From Antennarius striatus (taxonomy: Eukaryota; Chordata; Actinopteri; Lophiiformes; Antennariidae), in NCBI RefSeq assembly GCF_040054535.1, contig NC_090785.1, forward strand, positions 4,893,501 through 4,957,500: a DNA stretch of 64,000 nt, read 5' to 3'. Shown here one piece after another: positions 1 through 23,223 of this stretch. A model generated the notes under the pieces. It searched no databases. It worked only from the letters and a program-made list of their open reading frames with translations, and was not told where the DNA came from. The translations under genes and the position numbers were made by a program. Positions within the stretch are counted from its first letter, which is position 1. Each line of letters opens with the position of its first letter.

Positions 1-2011
1 CTGAAGAACCTGATTGCCAGTTACAGCCAGGAGAATGATTTAAGTGACAATGCAGCCTTCTTTCATGTCTTCATCTCCTTCTACATTCAGAGTGAGGTGT
101 GTATTTGGGGGTGGTCGTCGGTGTGCAGTACAGGTGTGTTGTAAACGGTTCACTCCCTCGACAGTTCCATGAGCATGGAGCATACCTGGTGGATAGTTTG
201 TGGGCTGTTGCTGGAACTGAGCTGAGAGACTGGGAGACCATGACGGCTCTGCTGCTGCAGGATGATGGTGAGGAAGCAGATAAGACTGGAAAGACACCAA
301 ATGGAGCCACATCTGTGTCGGTTTAATCCAACTGTAACTGAAACATCAGCAACTTGTTTTCAACCATCGATCCCTCTGTTTTGTCAGGTTTGACGTACGA
401 GGAAGAAGGGGCTCTCATCGAGCTGATGATGTGCGCCGTCATACAGGCAGCGCAGGGGTTGCCGCCTGTTGGGAGAATTCAAGGGAAAAAGGTGCTGATG
501 AAGAAAAGTATCATTTATCTCTGTGCTTTGTTTCAGGTCCACTTCTGACCACCATTTAAATGAGGAGACAAAATCATTCCAGAATATTGCGGGAAAAGTC
601 ACAGCGGTGTAAATCATCCTCTCCCTGCTTGACTCACAGCCATCTGATGGTGTCACCTGTAATACTCTCCATTGTGCTGACTGTGACTATTTCCTGAAAG
701 TCTATGTGTCATTAGATCCTGAATATGAAGGAGAAGAAGCTCCAGGAACAAGACAGGAGACGTATCACAACACACTTTATCCCCCTGCTGCCACAGCTGC
801 TGGTGAAGGTAACTTGACTTTTTTTTTTTTTTTTTTTAATTTGATATATTGTACGTAAATATTTAAAAGGTTTTACGAATCACGTATTGACACTTTGAAA
901 TTTTTATTTTATTTTATTTCTTGCTGATCCTGTTTGTTTCTCTCCCCAGTACTCGGCTGACACAAGGATTGTGAGCCGCCTCCTGAAAGCTCCCTTCTCC
1001 TTTGACCTGGAGATGTACACCAGCACCACCAAACTGGAAAGGGTACGAGTGTGACAGAAGACGAACGGGCTGTGGCTCAGCTCAGACGCTAAGACCCACA
1101 TGGAAATAACACTCACCTGATGATGTGTAAATAATCCATTGCAGACATTAGCTCTAGATATAGAGATTAGCTCCACCTTATAATTAACTCATTGATTACC
1201 AGGGCTTTGTGGCCAACAGTCTCCTTCGCCCACCTTTCTCTGATGCTTCAGACGTTTATCTGTGTTTTCTTTCTGTTCCTGACCGGTCACAGGATGCTTC
1301 TCTCAGAGCGACACTGTTTGCTCACGGGTGCAGGCTGACATACACAACCTTTGTTGCATCATAAGCTGCTACAGCTTCTCTGTCTTCACCATTTTCTGTT
1401 CCGTTATTGGATCAGTCGTCATTACGCTAAATTCCATGATTAGAAGTCTGATTTTCACATACCGTCCTCCAGCCCTTCCCATTGAAAAACATGATTGACG
1501 TCAATAGATGTCACTGGCACCCAGGGAGTTAACATGGTTTTATTTAAAACGGCGACCTTGCTCTGCGTTAAAACCTTGCTTACTTGACCTGTTCTCGTCT
1601 CTGTTGGTCAGCACCTGGACCTGCTGCTGTCTCAGGTGTGCAGTATTGTGTCGAAGCACACAGAGGTGACGGTGTTGGAGGCTTGTGCCAACGTGATCAA
1701 CACCCTTTGCTCCAGCTGCTACACCTTTTCCTCCCGTGCTCACCTGGAGTTCAGCCGACTGCTAGACGACCTGTCTGAGTGTTTCAGTACCTACTTAAGT
1801 GACCTGCTGCAGGTGGGAGAGTGCGACAAAAAAAGTAGTGTCCAAAACGATCAGAAAGTTTTATCAATACGTCTCCAAAACAGTTTTAATAAAAACTGAA
1901 CAATTTAACTCTCATAAAGGCAGAATTTCTTTACAGACAGGATATTATTGTTGCAATGGTTTTAACTAGGTGTAGCAAAATAAATTTGCACTTGAATATA
2001 AGCTGTAAAAA

Positions 2012-2054
<43 letters not shown>

Positions 2055-5000
2055 TAGGGAACTGCAGATGACAATGACGTTTACACCGCAGCCACTGCCT
2101 TGAAAAGAATTTCAGCTTTGGGCAGGTAAATGCAAGTTCTTATGATAAGCATGTCTGCAGCAGACACTGTTCATGCATGTGTTTTGTGTATGTATGTGTG
2201 TGTGTGTGTGTGTGTCGTCTAGTGCAATTGACCCAACTGGCCTGAAGCTGTTTGACTCCTGTGTCGAGCTTCTGAAGAGCAGACTTGAGTCCAGAGAGCT
2301 CGATAAGGAGGTTTGTGACGGGAAGTTCTGCTACTTACTGCTGCACCTCTGATTTGACCTGTTTGTCTGTGGATCTGTTCTGTTGCTAAATGTCCAGAGA
2401 AGCTGGTTTAAACTTCACATTTTGCATAATTCCAGCTGATGGTGTCAGCGCTGAGATTTGCTACCTTCCACCTAATGTGGGCTAAAGTGAATGCAGCCAA
2501 CTCGACACCAGCCAAGGTATTCGTCTGACTTAAAGCTGGATATTTAGAAACACTTTGACCTTCTACCGGTTGTTTACACATACAGAGATATCAGGAGCTA
2601 ATGCGCCTCCATCCTGGCAGCACCAGACGAAGCGACCTATGTGACAAATGCTTTCTTGAGGCCCATCGTATAAAAGCGAATCTGCCATCTGTGTCCTTCA
2701 TGTCGCACAACAAGACAGCAGGCATTTACACAGAATCTGTTAATGTGCATCCAAGTCAACAGCGTTTGTTTCCTCACTCATCCACATTTATTTTGCACTG
2801 TTTAAGTTCATTTTCATTTTTTTCTGCTGTTTTTCTCTCACTCTGTGTCACACGGGGAACGTGTCGTTATTTATGGGGCCATTATTGTGGGAAACTGTTC
2901 GCGAATGTGGGCGTAGAGTTTGTGTCTCCATATGTGCTTCATCAAATTTGTGAACATGTCTACACAATTTTTTTAAAAGTACACTTTTAATATCTGTGTT
3001 CTGGCAGCAGGACAGCGCAGTTAACAAGGAGAGAGCACTTAAATAGAGGATATAGATTTCCGTCTTTGAAAGGGCAGCCATCAGAAATCAAGACTCTCTT
3101 ACGGCTCTCACAGTCGTGATGACTTGATCGCAGTACTTCGCTCCTCAGTCCAGTCCTCTTGTCACAAATGGCATTGGTGGTCGTATGGAAGATCTTCCCT
3201 CTGATCCTTGTCCTTGTCCTTCTGTTCTAGGCCGAACTCAATCGACTGAAGAAGCAGGTGCGTTCATTCTGCAGAGTCTGTCAGAACTGCCTGGCTCTGG
3301 ATCAGACTGACATCAGAGATCAGGTGAGAACTTACAGTTAGCATTGAGGCTAAATGGCTGAGCACATTACAAGCCTCCCTTCGTTCAATTCAGATTTGAC
3401 ACACTTGTTGCACACAATACAGTTCTTGTCCTTCCGTCCGCAGGCGTTTGAGCTTCTTTGCGACTTGCTGCTTTTGTACAGTAAGATGTCGGGCTCACCT
3501 CAAACCGCCCTGCAAACGTTGGTCCACCTGCCGTCGGACTCCCTGCGCTCTGACATGGCTGCTTTCCTCATGGATTACGTGTTCTCCGACGCAGAATATG
3601 CTGATTTAAATGGTGGGGGTTATTTTAAGAAGCTCTTTTAGTCTTTATTGATAGAGTATTTTAAGTTTTAAACTCTAAATGACGACAGAGGTCTGTTTAT
3701 CCGAAGCTCTCCCAGAGGACCCGTTCATCATTTATGCCTCCGGACATAATTCTTGGAATGTTTTAAGAGTCTGCCAGTGTGACAAATCTTTTTTCACAGC
3801 GTGCTGCCAATTCCCAAAACACATACCAGTTGTTTTTTTATCACTCAGTCTGTTTAATTCATCTTTTGTCATCAACATAAAGTTATCTCTATACCTCTCC
3901 TGCCTATCTTTCACTTTTTTTTCCTATGGGTCGGTTTCTCCTCTGTCTCATTCCCTCCCATCTGTGACCTTCCTCTCTAGCTGGGGGTGAGGAAGAGAGC
4001 ATGATCTTTCTCCTCCAGAAGAAGCGAAACCACCTAGCCGGCTTCTGTAAGCTGTTGATCTATGGTGTGCTTGACCTGTCTGCCGCCACCGACGTCTTCA
4101 AGCACTACAGCAAGGTTGGCAATAACACCGTTTATAGAATTGCTGCGTCTTTCTAGTCCAGAATAACAGATTTGAATTGAAAGCACACATCGACTGTAAA
4201 CAATTGGTTGCTCAGCTTAGACTTTATAAAGTGGCAAATTAATAGTTTAGACTGTAAACTTTTTGACAAATAAATTAGTTTAGGAATACAGGGAACATTT
4301 CTCAGAAATAAATCATAGGTAGGATGTGTAAGAGAGTGGAGGAGGGTGACAAAATCAGTTTTCGAGGCTTCAGGTGCCAAGAATGACAAGAAGCATTGGT
4401 CAGAAGAAGCACAGAGAGGACTGGATTATTATCACATTTTTAGACATTGCCATTAATTAGATGCCCATGATACTATTTTCTGTTTGTTCCCACACCCAGT
4501 ACTTTAAGGACTTTGGAGACATCATTAAAGAGACTTTACGGCAGAGCAAGCTCATCAATCCGGTTCAGAGCGCCAAAACTGTTTGTCTAACTCTCCAGCA
4601 GGTTTGTCCTCAAGTCAAAAACCAACCAGATGCTGCATTTTATAGCTGAAATTATTATTTTTTTAATCCTTTACATGAACATACATGGAACAGAAAATAA
4701 AATATGTCAGGTACCATATTATAATTTGCGTGCCTCCTATTGATTATTGATTAGAGCCAGAAACCCCCTCACAGGGTCACACATCCTCTAGATGTCTTCC
4801 TGTGGGGTGGCAGCCCACTGTTCAGTCGAAGCTGCCAGGAGTTGCTGCTAAATCTGGAGGATGGTTCACGCTGCCACACACATTTTCAGTCAGGTTCAAG
4901 TCAGAGCTGAATGCTGTTCAGGCCAGAACTCCAGAACCGCCTCCAGCTCCTGTAAAGCAGTGAACAGGTGGAACTGTTCCTGTGGAGTGACAGAAGTTTT

Positions 5001-7168
5001 TCAGTTAACTGTCATGTATGTACCAACGCAGCTGTTCTCAGAGGTGCTGGCAGAGGAACGCTCCAGTCAGAATCTCATAGAAATCAGCAACTTGGCCAAG
5101 AAGCTGGCCATGAGCTTCGGCGTTGATCTTCAACATATCCGCAAACCGCTGGTTGCTCTGCATATGCAAGTAGCACACATGTCTGGGATCCAACATGTTC
5201 ACATCAGTTCTGTTTCAATTTTAATATCCGACCTAACTTGGAATGCATTTTTCTTTCTTTACTCCTAGGGACGGTATGGATTTTGCATTTCGGGAACCAC
5301 AGGATGAAGAGGGGCAGAACCCGAACATAGCCTTCCTGGAGATCCTGAGCGATTTCAGTTTCAAGCTACTGCCACTGGATCGCATCCGGCTGTGAGGAGC
5401 TGTGACCCACAAACTGATCCACATCCACTCAAACCCACTCACATATACACACTAACTTTTCCCAATTACCAGTCGTGTGGAGTTTTAGAACCCATTACTT
5501 CTTAATGTATACTTTGTCAATCTTTTGTAAAGTATTTTAAAAATGTCTTCTTTGTTTGAAAGCTGTGATACAAATAAACTTTATCTAACAGTTGGGTCCT
5601 CCTCTGCCTTTCCTCATCCTCCCACAGCACCGAGTTCCTGACTTCAAACTGTCCCCATGCTGCCCTCTGCTGGCCGTCGGTCAGAATGTACCAGCGTTCT
5701 TTGGAAGGCCGATTGAATAAACCCAGAAAGCAAGATGAGGGAAGCCACATCGCCTCTTTACACGAGACTCCTGTCGCTAAACTGAAGAAGGTGACACGTC
5801 AGGGTGAGATGAACACGTTTGTGTTCAGACACACAGTAGATGTTAGACATAGTTCCAACTAAAGGTACCACATAAATGATTTGGTATGGAGGGACTGTTT
5901 TTTGAGTTAGTCACAGCTACAATTGGATTGACTGGTACCCTAACTGTTATATGCTTAAATAGAGCTGCAGCATGTGATTATTTTTATTATTGATTATTCT
6001 TTTTAATCTTATGGATTAGAATGTACCCACGGCCTCCTTCTCATTTGAGACAGACACACAATTAAAGTGCCACAGTTGATATCCTCCTGTTCTCCATGGT
6101 CAGCATCCACCACAGTCGAAGGATCCTGGTTGGACAGCAGCAACATCAGCAGCAGCCTGTCCACCCCAGCCCTCACCTCCACTGTTCAGAGGCAACCAAC
6201 TCAGAAACTGGTCGCTAGGAAACCCACACATTCGGATATCGATGACAGCGACTTAGCTGAACTAGAGTCCGAGGATGAGTTCTCCTCAGGGTAGGTTGAC
6301 TACCATTTCTCCATTTCGATGACTCCATCAACCAACTGTAATTCATGACAGCATGAGACAAAGACTTCATGGCTGCGAGCTTTACTTGATGTCCTCCTAT
6401 TTTCCAGATTACCAGTAAGGAAGGTGAAGGCCATCGCAGAGCGCCAGCCCCTCTCCATCAGGAGCAGCCCCAGTCATCGAGACGTGAGCTCACACCTCAC
6501 CCTGTAAGACTGATCTAACAAGGAGAATGCCATCTATTTCTGGACGGTGGTTGAAAAAATGTGCAATCTTTCATCTCTTTTTGAGTCAAATGGTATTGGG
6601 AAAAAAGTAATTCCATGTGAATGAACTGTTTTCCCTCCAGACTGTCTCTGATGGAAGACGACGATGAAGAAGACAGAGAAGAGCCTGAAATTGAGGATTC
6701 CGGAAGTGAATCTGCTTATGCACTGGTGAAAGAAAATACATTGACACGTGTTAATAGTACCATTTTTCAAATACATAAGTTCTTTACATCTTTTTTACTG
6801 ACGTTACTGTCATAAGTCAGCTGTAAGATGTATATTTGACATAGGTATAATGTACAGGTTTCATCAGATTTAGATCCTCACAGCTCTTTTCTACATCTTC
6901 AAAGTTAAATGTTATACCACTGTGGAGCTGAAAACTACTGGCTTTAATGGCTGTAGCACCAGGAGAGACAAAAATCTCCTATTTGTGAACACTGCACCTC
7001 TGTCTGGTGTGACAGGTGTGAAGGAGAAACACTTCTTCTTTTGGTATATTTAGTACAGGCTGTACGTGTTTCCTTTACTTGACAATCTTTTGTTTTTATT
7101 CTGTTTTTCGTCTTCAGCCGTCAACACGCCACACCTCAGCCAGCGTCCTTGACGAGCTGTTTGACTGA
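1..7168 (+). CDS. stag3: Cohesin subunit SA-3 (STAG3), 3' part
   Basis: HEAT-repeat subunit of the meiotic cohesin ring, which binds the kleisin and holds sister chromatids and chromosome axes together in germ cells. The 5' part lies outside the window. Twenty exons join in phase: 1-96, 165-267, 388-491, 716-808, 950-1042, 1612-1812, 2058-2125, 2223-2310, 2436-2516, 3231-3323, 3444-3612, 3981-4114, 4500-4601, 5032-5165, 5269-5391, 5628-5803, 6104-6290, 6408-6503, 6641-6725, 7118-7168, giving 758 codons plus TGA. STAG family stretches include FHEHGAYLVDSLW, LAGFCKLLIYGVLD, DVFKHYSK and FLEILSDFSFKLL. The tail LTSTVQ and LSLMEDDDEED resembles mammalian STAG3 rather than STAG1/2, and the STAG3-MCM7 neighbourhood agrees. 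The intron after 5165 uses a GC donor. Exons 2058-2125 and 2223-2310 have TG-repeat acceptors. A candidate ATTAAA poly(A) signal lies near 7515. Confidence 0.93.
2014..2053 (+). repeat. (GT)n microsatellite at a stag3 splice acceptor
   Basis: About 20 GT units run straight into the TGTCTAG acceptor of the exon starting at 2058. A second TG run (about 2194-2215) precedes the acceptor of the exon at 2223. Neither acceptor has an ordinary pyrimidine tract. Confidence 0.95.
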
Positions 7169-8480
7169 GGACGAGTATGACGGTTCCACCCTGACAGCGT
7201 TTGGTTCAGACCCAACTGGCTTTAGCACATCTCAGTGTATTAAATACTTGACCATCGGTTCCTCTAAATGACCCTTTTCGAAGTTCACCATCAGATTTGT
7301 TTGTCATTACTGTTGTTGAAGAGGAAGGAAGAATTCAGGCACCAGAGTTGTTGCCATTCGCTGTTGAAAGTGTTTGAGAACAAGATGTTCAAAAAAATGT
7401 TCAAAATCCCTGAAGGCTGGCACTAAGTTCTCTTCCTGGCTGACTTTCTATGTTCCACTTTTTTCAGAATCCGTTGTTGAAAACATTTATGTTATTCAGA
7501 TTAATTTGTGTTCATTAAAAGATGTGTAATGGAATGGGCGGTGTGTGTTTAATCCAGTCTCAAGAACAGTTTCTAAACACACAACTGGAGACTCCTACTG
7601 TAAGATATTAGTGTAAGAATATGGACAGGAAAAGCAAACAACTGATATAGTTCACATCCTCTGTACGTCTACAAGACGATAGTATGTCAAGGGTTATAAC
7701 CTGCAGACTACATAAGACTTTAATAATGTACAGTATATACTGTATATCTTTAGGCCTGGAGCATACAGTATGTTCTAGCTATATCAAACTTCAGATAAAC
7801 TAATCCTTGGCTTTTAACATCTAGATAGACACTGGATTTTATTTGATCTTATTTTTATTGCTCTGATTGTATGGCTTTTGCTTTTGTCCATGTTTTATGT
7901 TTTTTATTTTACTTACAATATTTGAGCCATTTTGTCTTTATCTATAATGTTTGTTCTTTTTATTTATTCGTCTGTACAGCACTTTGGCCGACTGTGGTTG
8001 TTGTAAAGTGCTCAACAAATAAAGATTGGATTGGATCGGATAAACACAAAAAGTAATTGTGGGTTAATATTTTGAATTTTATACTTTTTTTAAAAATATG
8101 TGGATAATATGGACGGATGTTTGCGTCATCCGCCTTTTTAGCATAAACCATATTAACCATACATGGGTTTGTTTATGCGGGTATCATAAAACTCAGTAAA
8201 GGAGTTGAGTGAGAAACACAGACGAGTACTGGTGGATGTTTCAGGTCAGATCTGTTGGCTTCTGGCTATTATTTAAAAACCAAAATAGTGCACATTTACA
8301 AAATAAGTTAAATGACCATCAATAGATGATGCATATTTATACTGCACACTTTAGGTCCATGTGTAAACGCTGCCATAACTCTTCGCGTAGTTTTACTATC
8401 TCTATTATGGCCAAAGTGACGTGTTAATAACGTCCGTCCTGCAGCCTACTGCGTCAGGTCACTCTGAGGTCACGCAGCTG
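7169..8480. other. stag3-mcm7 intergenic region with LINE tail
   Basis: Holds the stag3 3' UTR to about 7540. At about 7880-8045 is a T-rich stretch ending in GTACAGCACTTTGGCCGACT, AACAAATAAAG and ATTGGATTGGATCGGA. This resembles the 3' tail of L2-like fish LINEs with a short tandem end. Nothing else was recognised. Confidence 0.5.
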
Positions 8481-8488
8481 TAAAAAAT

Positions 8489-8803
8489 CCAATCATTACC
8501 TTTCGCGCCATTCGTGACGAACAGGGAGGAAGTTTATTGAATCATGTGACGCACATTTGCCAGCAATTTTCCCGCCACCAGGAGAGCCCGCCTCTATGGG
8601 CCGAAAGCGTTGAAATGATTGGCTGTTGTACACGTCACATTCGCGCCACTTCTTGCTCTGCGACCGGGGAGAACTAAAGGCTGCAAGTGTACGATTTCTG
8701 AAGTCCTCTAATTTTGAAGTGTTTAAATCGTGACTGAACTGCATTTTTAGGAACTCCAATTTCGGATCTAAGTAATCGCACCTAAATTTCAGCGTCTTCA
8801 GCC
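8489..8803 (+). promoter_or_regulatory. mcm7 promoter with E2F and CCAAT sites
   Basis: Three E2F-type sites stand within 300 bp of the start codon: TTTCGCGCC at 8501, TTTTCCCGCC at 8567 and TTCGCGCC at 8640. CCAAT boxes lie at 8489 (forward) and 8618 (reverse, ATTGG). MCM genes are known E2F targets induced at G1/S. The transcription start was not determined; no TATA box was seen. Confidence 0.7.
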
Positions 8804-15484
<6,681 letters not shown>

Positions 15485-17226
15485 AGGAGCCGGGGTGCCT
15501 CCGTTGGTCGTGGAGGGGTGGGGGCTTTCTATATACTATTATTCAGAAGCAGAACATGGACGCTTTTTAAACCTTTTCTCCTGTGATAAACCGTGTGTCC
15601 CTGTTCACCGCTGGCGTCAGCTGTAAATATGTATGTTCTTGATTGTGTCATAGCTGCTCCTGTTCTGTGTGACGCCGTATTTCTGTACATTTTAAACATT
15701 CTAATGCAGAATTTAAGCAGTTTGTATTCAAATTGAGCCTTGTCTTCTGACGAACTGTTAATAAATTGATGGTTCAATTCCTTGTTGGAGCTTCTTGTTT
15801 CACAATCGCTGCTGGAACACCTGGTTTCTCGTTGGAGGTAATTGCTGCTTTCAGAAACGTGTTTTCTCATAAAACAAACTGGATTGGAAGGAACTGTTAA
15901 CTGAAATTTTACATTTTTATTGGGAATAGTTTCCTAAAACCTTAAGGCTGTGTTTGTGAATTATTACGTGTTTACGTCTAGAATTACCCCCCCGTCTGTA
16001 TGTAATAAGTAACTTCTGGTCCTTCGGGTTTAAATATCTATTTAAACCTGACGGACCACATGTTTTTAGTACTGGAAGACTTGCATAAATTGTATTTTTC
16101 TGTACCATAGAATTTAAAATGTGTCATTCAGTGAGATGGTGATATCTGGCTACTGTTTAGAATATAGTTACTTTTCTAAAAATGTCCATTTTATGTTCAA
16201 AGGCTTCAGGCTCCCATAGGCAAGTTTTTGGTTTTAAAGGATCTCTTGTATAAAACTAGAACACGGTCTGGTTCTATCAAACTTAAGACAAATCACTTTT
16301 TTTTTTATTTACTGTCATCCTATTTTTACGTTGATGGAAATTTTCAACGCTAAATAGGAACTCTGGTTTTTGATAAAACTTAATCACGTAATATTTTCAT
16401 GTGTTTTATGACATGTTTGTTCCTCAGCCGGTAAAACCTGAGAGGTGTTTTCTGCGTAAAACCAAACCACCTTCAGGAGCTGACTGCTTTTAAATCCGTG
16501 CAGGTTTTCATCTGGGCTCTTTTTTTGGCTGACATATTGTGATAGTAGGCAGCATTTTCCTCCACAGTTGCATTCGTCCCAGCAGGTGATGCTTCCCTCC
16601 CAGACTTAATGGGGGGGGGGTTCCATTTGAAGTCTCTTTTATGGCTCTGCTGCTGAACGCGCAGGAGCTTTTTTTATTCTTAATTGGCGCCAAAGGTCTC
16701 TTATTAAACATTAGAAAAAGAGGGGTGGAGAGAATATTAGGGTCTGAAAGCCGGTGGAGTCCTATTGGGTGGAAGAGATCGTCCCTGGGGGGTCTGACAC
16801 GGACATCGGTATTTAACCCATGCGTTCCTTTGCGTGCAGTGAAGACGCATCCTGAGCTGCAACAGGTGAGTAGAACAATCATGTTCCTGAGTTACTGAAA
16901 TGAAATGTGCATTTAATTCAGTTATTGGCTCATCTACTGGAGCTGAATGCGTGGGTTTTTTTATATTAATAATTGGAACCAAAGTAGGACAGCCGGTTTT
17001 TACCTTATTAGGTCGTTTCAGCCTGAAGAATTTGTTTTTGACAGATTTTTGCGCCTTGTAAACTTAAATTGTGAGGGGAGCAAAATTAGGATTAAAAATA
17101 TAAAATGCACGAAAGTCAGAGATAAACTGTTTTGCGTACAAACGTGGGATTTTTTGGAGGGTTCCAGTCTTTAATAGTCAACTTTTGTTAGCACCCTGTA
17201 CTCATTCATCTTTATGTATATTGCAG
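15485..17226 (+). other. mcm7 3' UTR and actinodin 5' region
   Basis: The mcm7 3' UTR runs to AATAAA at 15760. Then follows about 1 kb without recognised elements. A likely non-coding first exon of the actinodin gene ends GCAACAG|GTGAGTA at about 16865, paired with the acceptor TATTGCAG at 17226. No TATA box was placed with confidence. Confidence 0.5.
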
Positions 17227-17235
17227 GAGTTCAAG

Positions 17236-18699
17236 ATGATTTCCTCATTATGGGTGATGGGGGCACTCTGCTGTCTGCTCCCAGGTCAGTTCTGATTATG
17301 AAAATATCTCAAAAACAGAACAATTTCACCCCAATAACATGATTCGTCTCCCTTTCCAGGCCTGTTAGAAGCCAAATCTTTGTTGAACACGATGGAGCAG
17401 GAAGGTAACTACAGATCTGAGAGAACTTGTGCAGAAACCTGAGTTACTTTAGATTTTAGGGGACTGAACTCCATCCCTTCCTCTGACAGAGATGGTCCCC
17501 GTTAGTGGCGTTCATATCGACTCAGAGAAAGCAAACGGCTTCCTGAGTCACTCCAGGCCGAAGCGTAACGTGGACCCCAGATGGTACAGAGGAAACCCAG
17601 ACTTCCAGGCTTACTATCGTTACTACAGCAGCATCGGACACACAGAGGGGGTAAGGATACTTCATGGAGGCCTATTAGTGGGAAGCTGAAAGGAATGTTC
17701 GAGGAACTTTTTACTAACAATACTGTCAGCATTGCTAAGGGGTTTTAAACACTGATGCATCGCATCATGTTTTGTCCGCCCTTCACTTTTTTTAACATTA
17801 GTGGTGAGATTTGTCAGATTTTTACCAAACATAATGTTTTATAGAAAGGCAGATGAACATATCTGTGAATTTGTGTTCCTGCCTCTCAGCTGTATGAGAT
17901 CGACAAGCTGCGGATGCTCTACCAGCAGATGAGATACCTGGAACACACTTATGGCCCCAATGCTTCTTATTTCCAGAGCAAACTGGGGGTGCCAATGATC
18001 ATGTGTGACCCAGCCACAGACAAGAAGTGTAAACCCGCTCCTCCTCCACCCCCGCCTCCGCCTCCGATGAAAGCGGCCCCAAAGCCCACACAGCCCCCGG
18101 CGATGCTCCCTCCTCCTCCAGCCATCTCCCAGGCAGATGTTCTCTACTTGTGCAACAAGAAGGACCCCCTCTGCAAGCCCCACATTGTTTATCTGCCCAG
18201 CGGCGCCGTGCCAGTGCTCTGCGACCCACGCTACCACCCCCACTGCACGCCCCAGAAAGCCACTCCAGAGCCCCTGGTGGTGCCCCCGCCTCCTCCTCCC
18301 CCTCCACCGAAGAAGTCTGCTCCGCCTCCACCGCTGTTCATCAAGAAATCTCCACCGGCACCCATCCGCATCTTCAAGGGCATGGAATACGACTGCGACC
18401 CCTACTGGGACCCCGACTGCCTGATCGACCACCCACCCAGGCCGGTGAAGGCGAAGGTCGCCGTCCCCCCGCCCCCTCCTCCTCCTCCTCCTCCTCCCGT
18501 CAAGGAGGAAGAGAAAGAGGAGCCAGTGGAGGAGCCGGTTCCTCCTGCACCATTCGAGAAGAAAGTCGCCCACTATCCGTACCCTTACTTCTACCACCAG
18601 AAGGCCTACGACCCCAGGGATGACCTCTACGACCCCTTACGCTTCCAGTACCCACAGCCCGCCGCCTCCGCCGACGAGCCCGCAGACGACAGTCAGTAA
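17236..18699 (+). CDS. and: Actinodin, structural protein of fin actinotrichia
   Basis: Secreted component of actinotrichia, the unmineralised fibres that stiffen larval fins and fin folds. Exons 17236-17284, 17360-17404, 17490-17650 and 17890-18699 give 354 aa. Residues 1-21 form a signal peptide ([20 protein letters not shown]). RPKR at 54-57 is a furin-type dibasic site, followed by [20 protein letters not shown] and a tyrosine-rich helix region ([20 protein letters not shown]). The C-terminal half alternates polyproline runs with short cysteine-pair modules ([35 protein letters not shown]). The family is known in fishes and absent from tetrapods. Which of the and1-and4 paralogues this is was not decided. 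A poly(A) signal AATAAA lies near 18862. Confidence 0.92.
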
Positions 18700-19194
18700 A
18701 ATGTCTGGGATGTGTTGCGACTGACGTTAAATTAAACAGGTTTAATTGAAAAAGAAAAAAAAAATCTGAGTTGAGCAATTTCTCTTTCAAGGAACTTAAA
18801 CCTAAAAAAAACCTGATGTTTTTAGTACAGAAGCAGCTTTCAGTCAACACATGTGGAGATAATAAAGTGACATTTTGTCATGATTCAATGAGTTGTATTT
18901 TGGCTTTATGGTCATGGTGCAAGAAGAAATATTTTTGTTCATTCCAGGTTCACATGTCCAGACCTAGAAAGTCCTAACTCGCAGCCTGGGGGTGAATACG
19001 TCTGCTTCCGCTGTACATTTAATAACCATAAAACAGCTGACTCCCGTCGGGCCCCCACCAACCCCCGGCCTCTGCCACACCTCCTTTTCCTGTTAGTCAG
19101 TTTAACCCCCAAACGGCAGGAACATAACTTCAAAAGACGACAATAAAGCCGCAGCAACACACTGTGTGTTTTCATAAGCTGCTACACCTTTGAG

Positions 19195-19229
<35 letters not shown>

Positions 19230-19620
19230 CGCACCGCCGCTGTTGTCATCCTTCGTGCCTCAGAAGAAGTGTCAAAATCCCATGAAAAAAATCAGATCAT
19301 TTTAATACATACAGAAACATCGAACAATACAACAAACAGGGTAAAATAATAATGTTCATGTACAGTGGAGTCATTTCTGTGCACCCTCCCAAAACAAAAA
19401 AGCCGAACAATTCTTGAGTCATGTCATACTGATTAGTGTAGATAAGTGCTTTTAGATACACTAGTGGTTGACAATGGTAAACTGCTTTTGAAAAGTGACA
19501 GCTTCTTTTATTTTTTACTTTAACTGAACAAATTATAACCCGGTCAAAAAAAAAAAATAGAAAAAGGGGAATAAACAAACAGCAGTGCTCATCTTCTGTC
19601 TGCTTCAGCGACCCACTGGC
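18700..19620. other. Convergent 3' ends of actinodin and cops6
   Basis: Holds the actinodin 3' UTR (AATAAA near 18862, another near 19143), a (TG)n microsatellite at about 19197-19224, and the cops6 3' UTR. On the minus strand AATAAA reads from about 19506-19511. No further gene seen. Confidence 0.6.
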
Positions 19621-22899
<3,279 letters not shown>

Positions 22900-23223
22900 C
22901 TTGTCCGGTAAACCGCGCATGCGCAGTGGAACGTTCGCTTAGCGGACGATAGGTGGCAATAACTGTTAGTGGGGGGGTTTGGGGAGCAGGTCTGTCGCTT
23001 CACTGTCGCGATAGAATTATTTATTGTTTTATGGAAATATAGATGGATTCAATCTAGAAATTGTACGCGGAGCTTTATGTAGCATATTTGCTGTAATCGG
23101 TTATAACCGCTAGGTCCTTTAGTTTGACGGGCCGTCGTTTCCTGGGGATCGCTGATGTGAACACAACCATTGTGCGTACGGAAATCAGTCCGTGTCCGCT
23201 GCTGGAAGAGTTTTGTTTACAAA
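22900..23223. promoter_or_regulatory. Shared promoter of cops6 and fbxl12-like gene
   Basis: The two start codons face away from each other only 324 bp apart, so transcription is presumably bidirectional. A perfect NRF1 palindrome CGCGCATGCGCA lies at 22914-22925. A YY1-type motif ACAAGATGGCGAC (minus strand) covers the cops6 start codon. No TATA box seen. Both motifs are typical of housekeeping promoters. Confidence 0.7.

Noticed and set aside
2601-2990. 129-codon plus-strand frame
   Set aside because: Lies wholly within a stag3 intron, with no family resemblance.
17839-18597. Long minus-strand frame (252 codons) rich in arginine and glycine
   Set aside because: It is the complement of the proline-rich actinodin exon. 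The composition explains the lack of stops.
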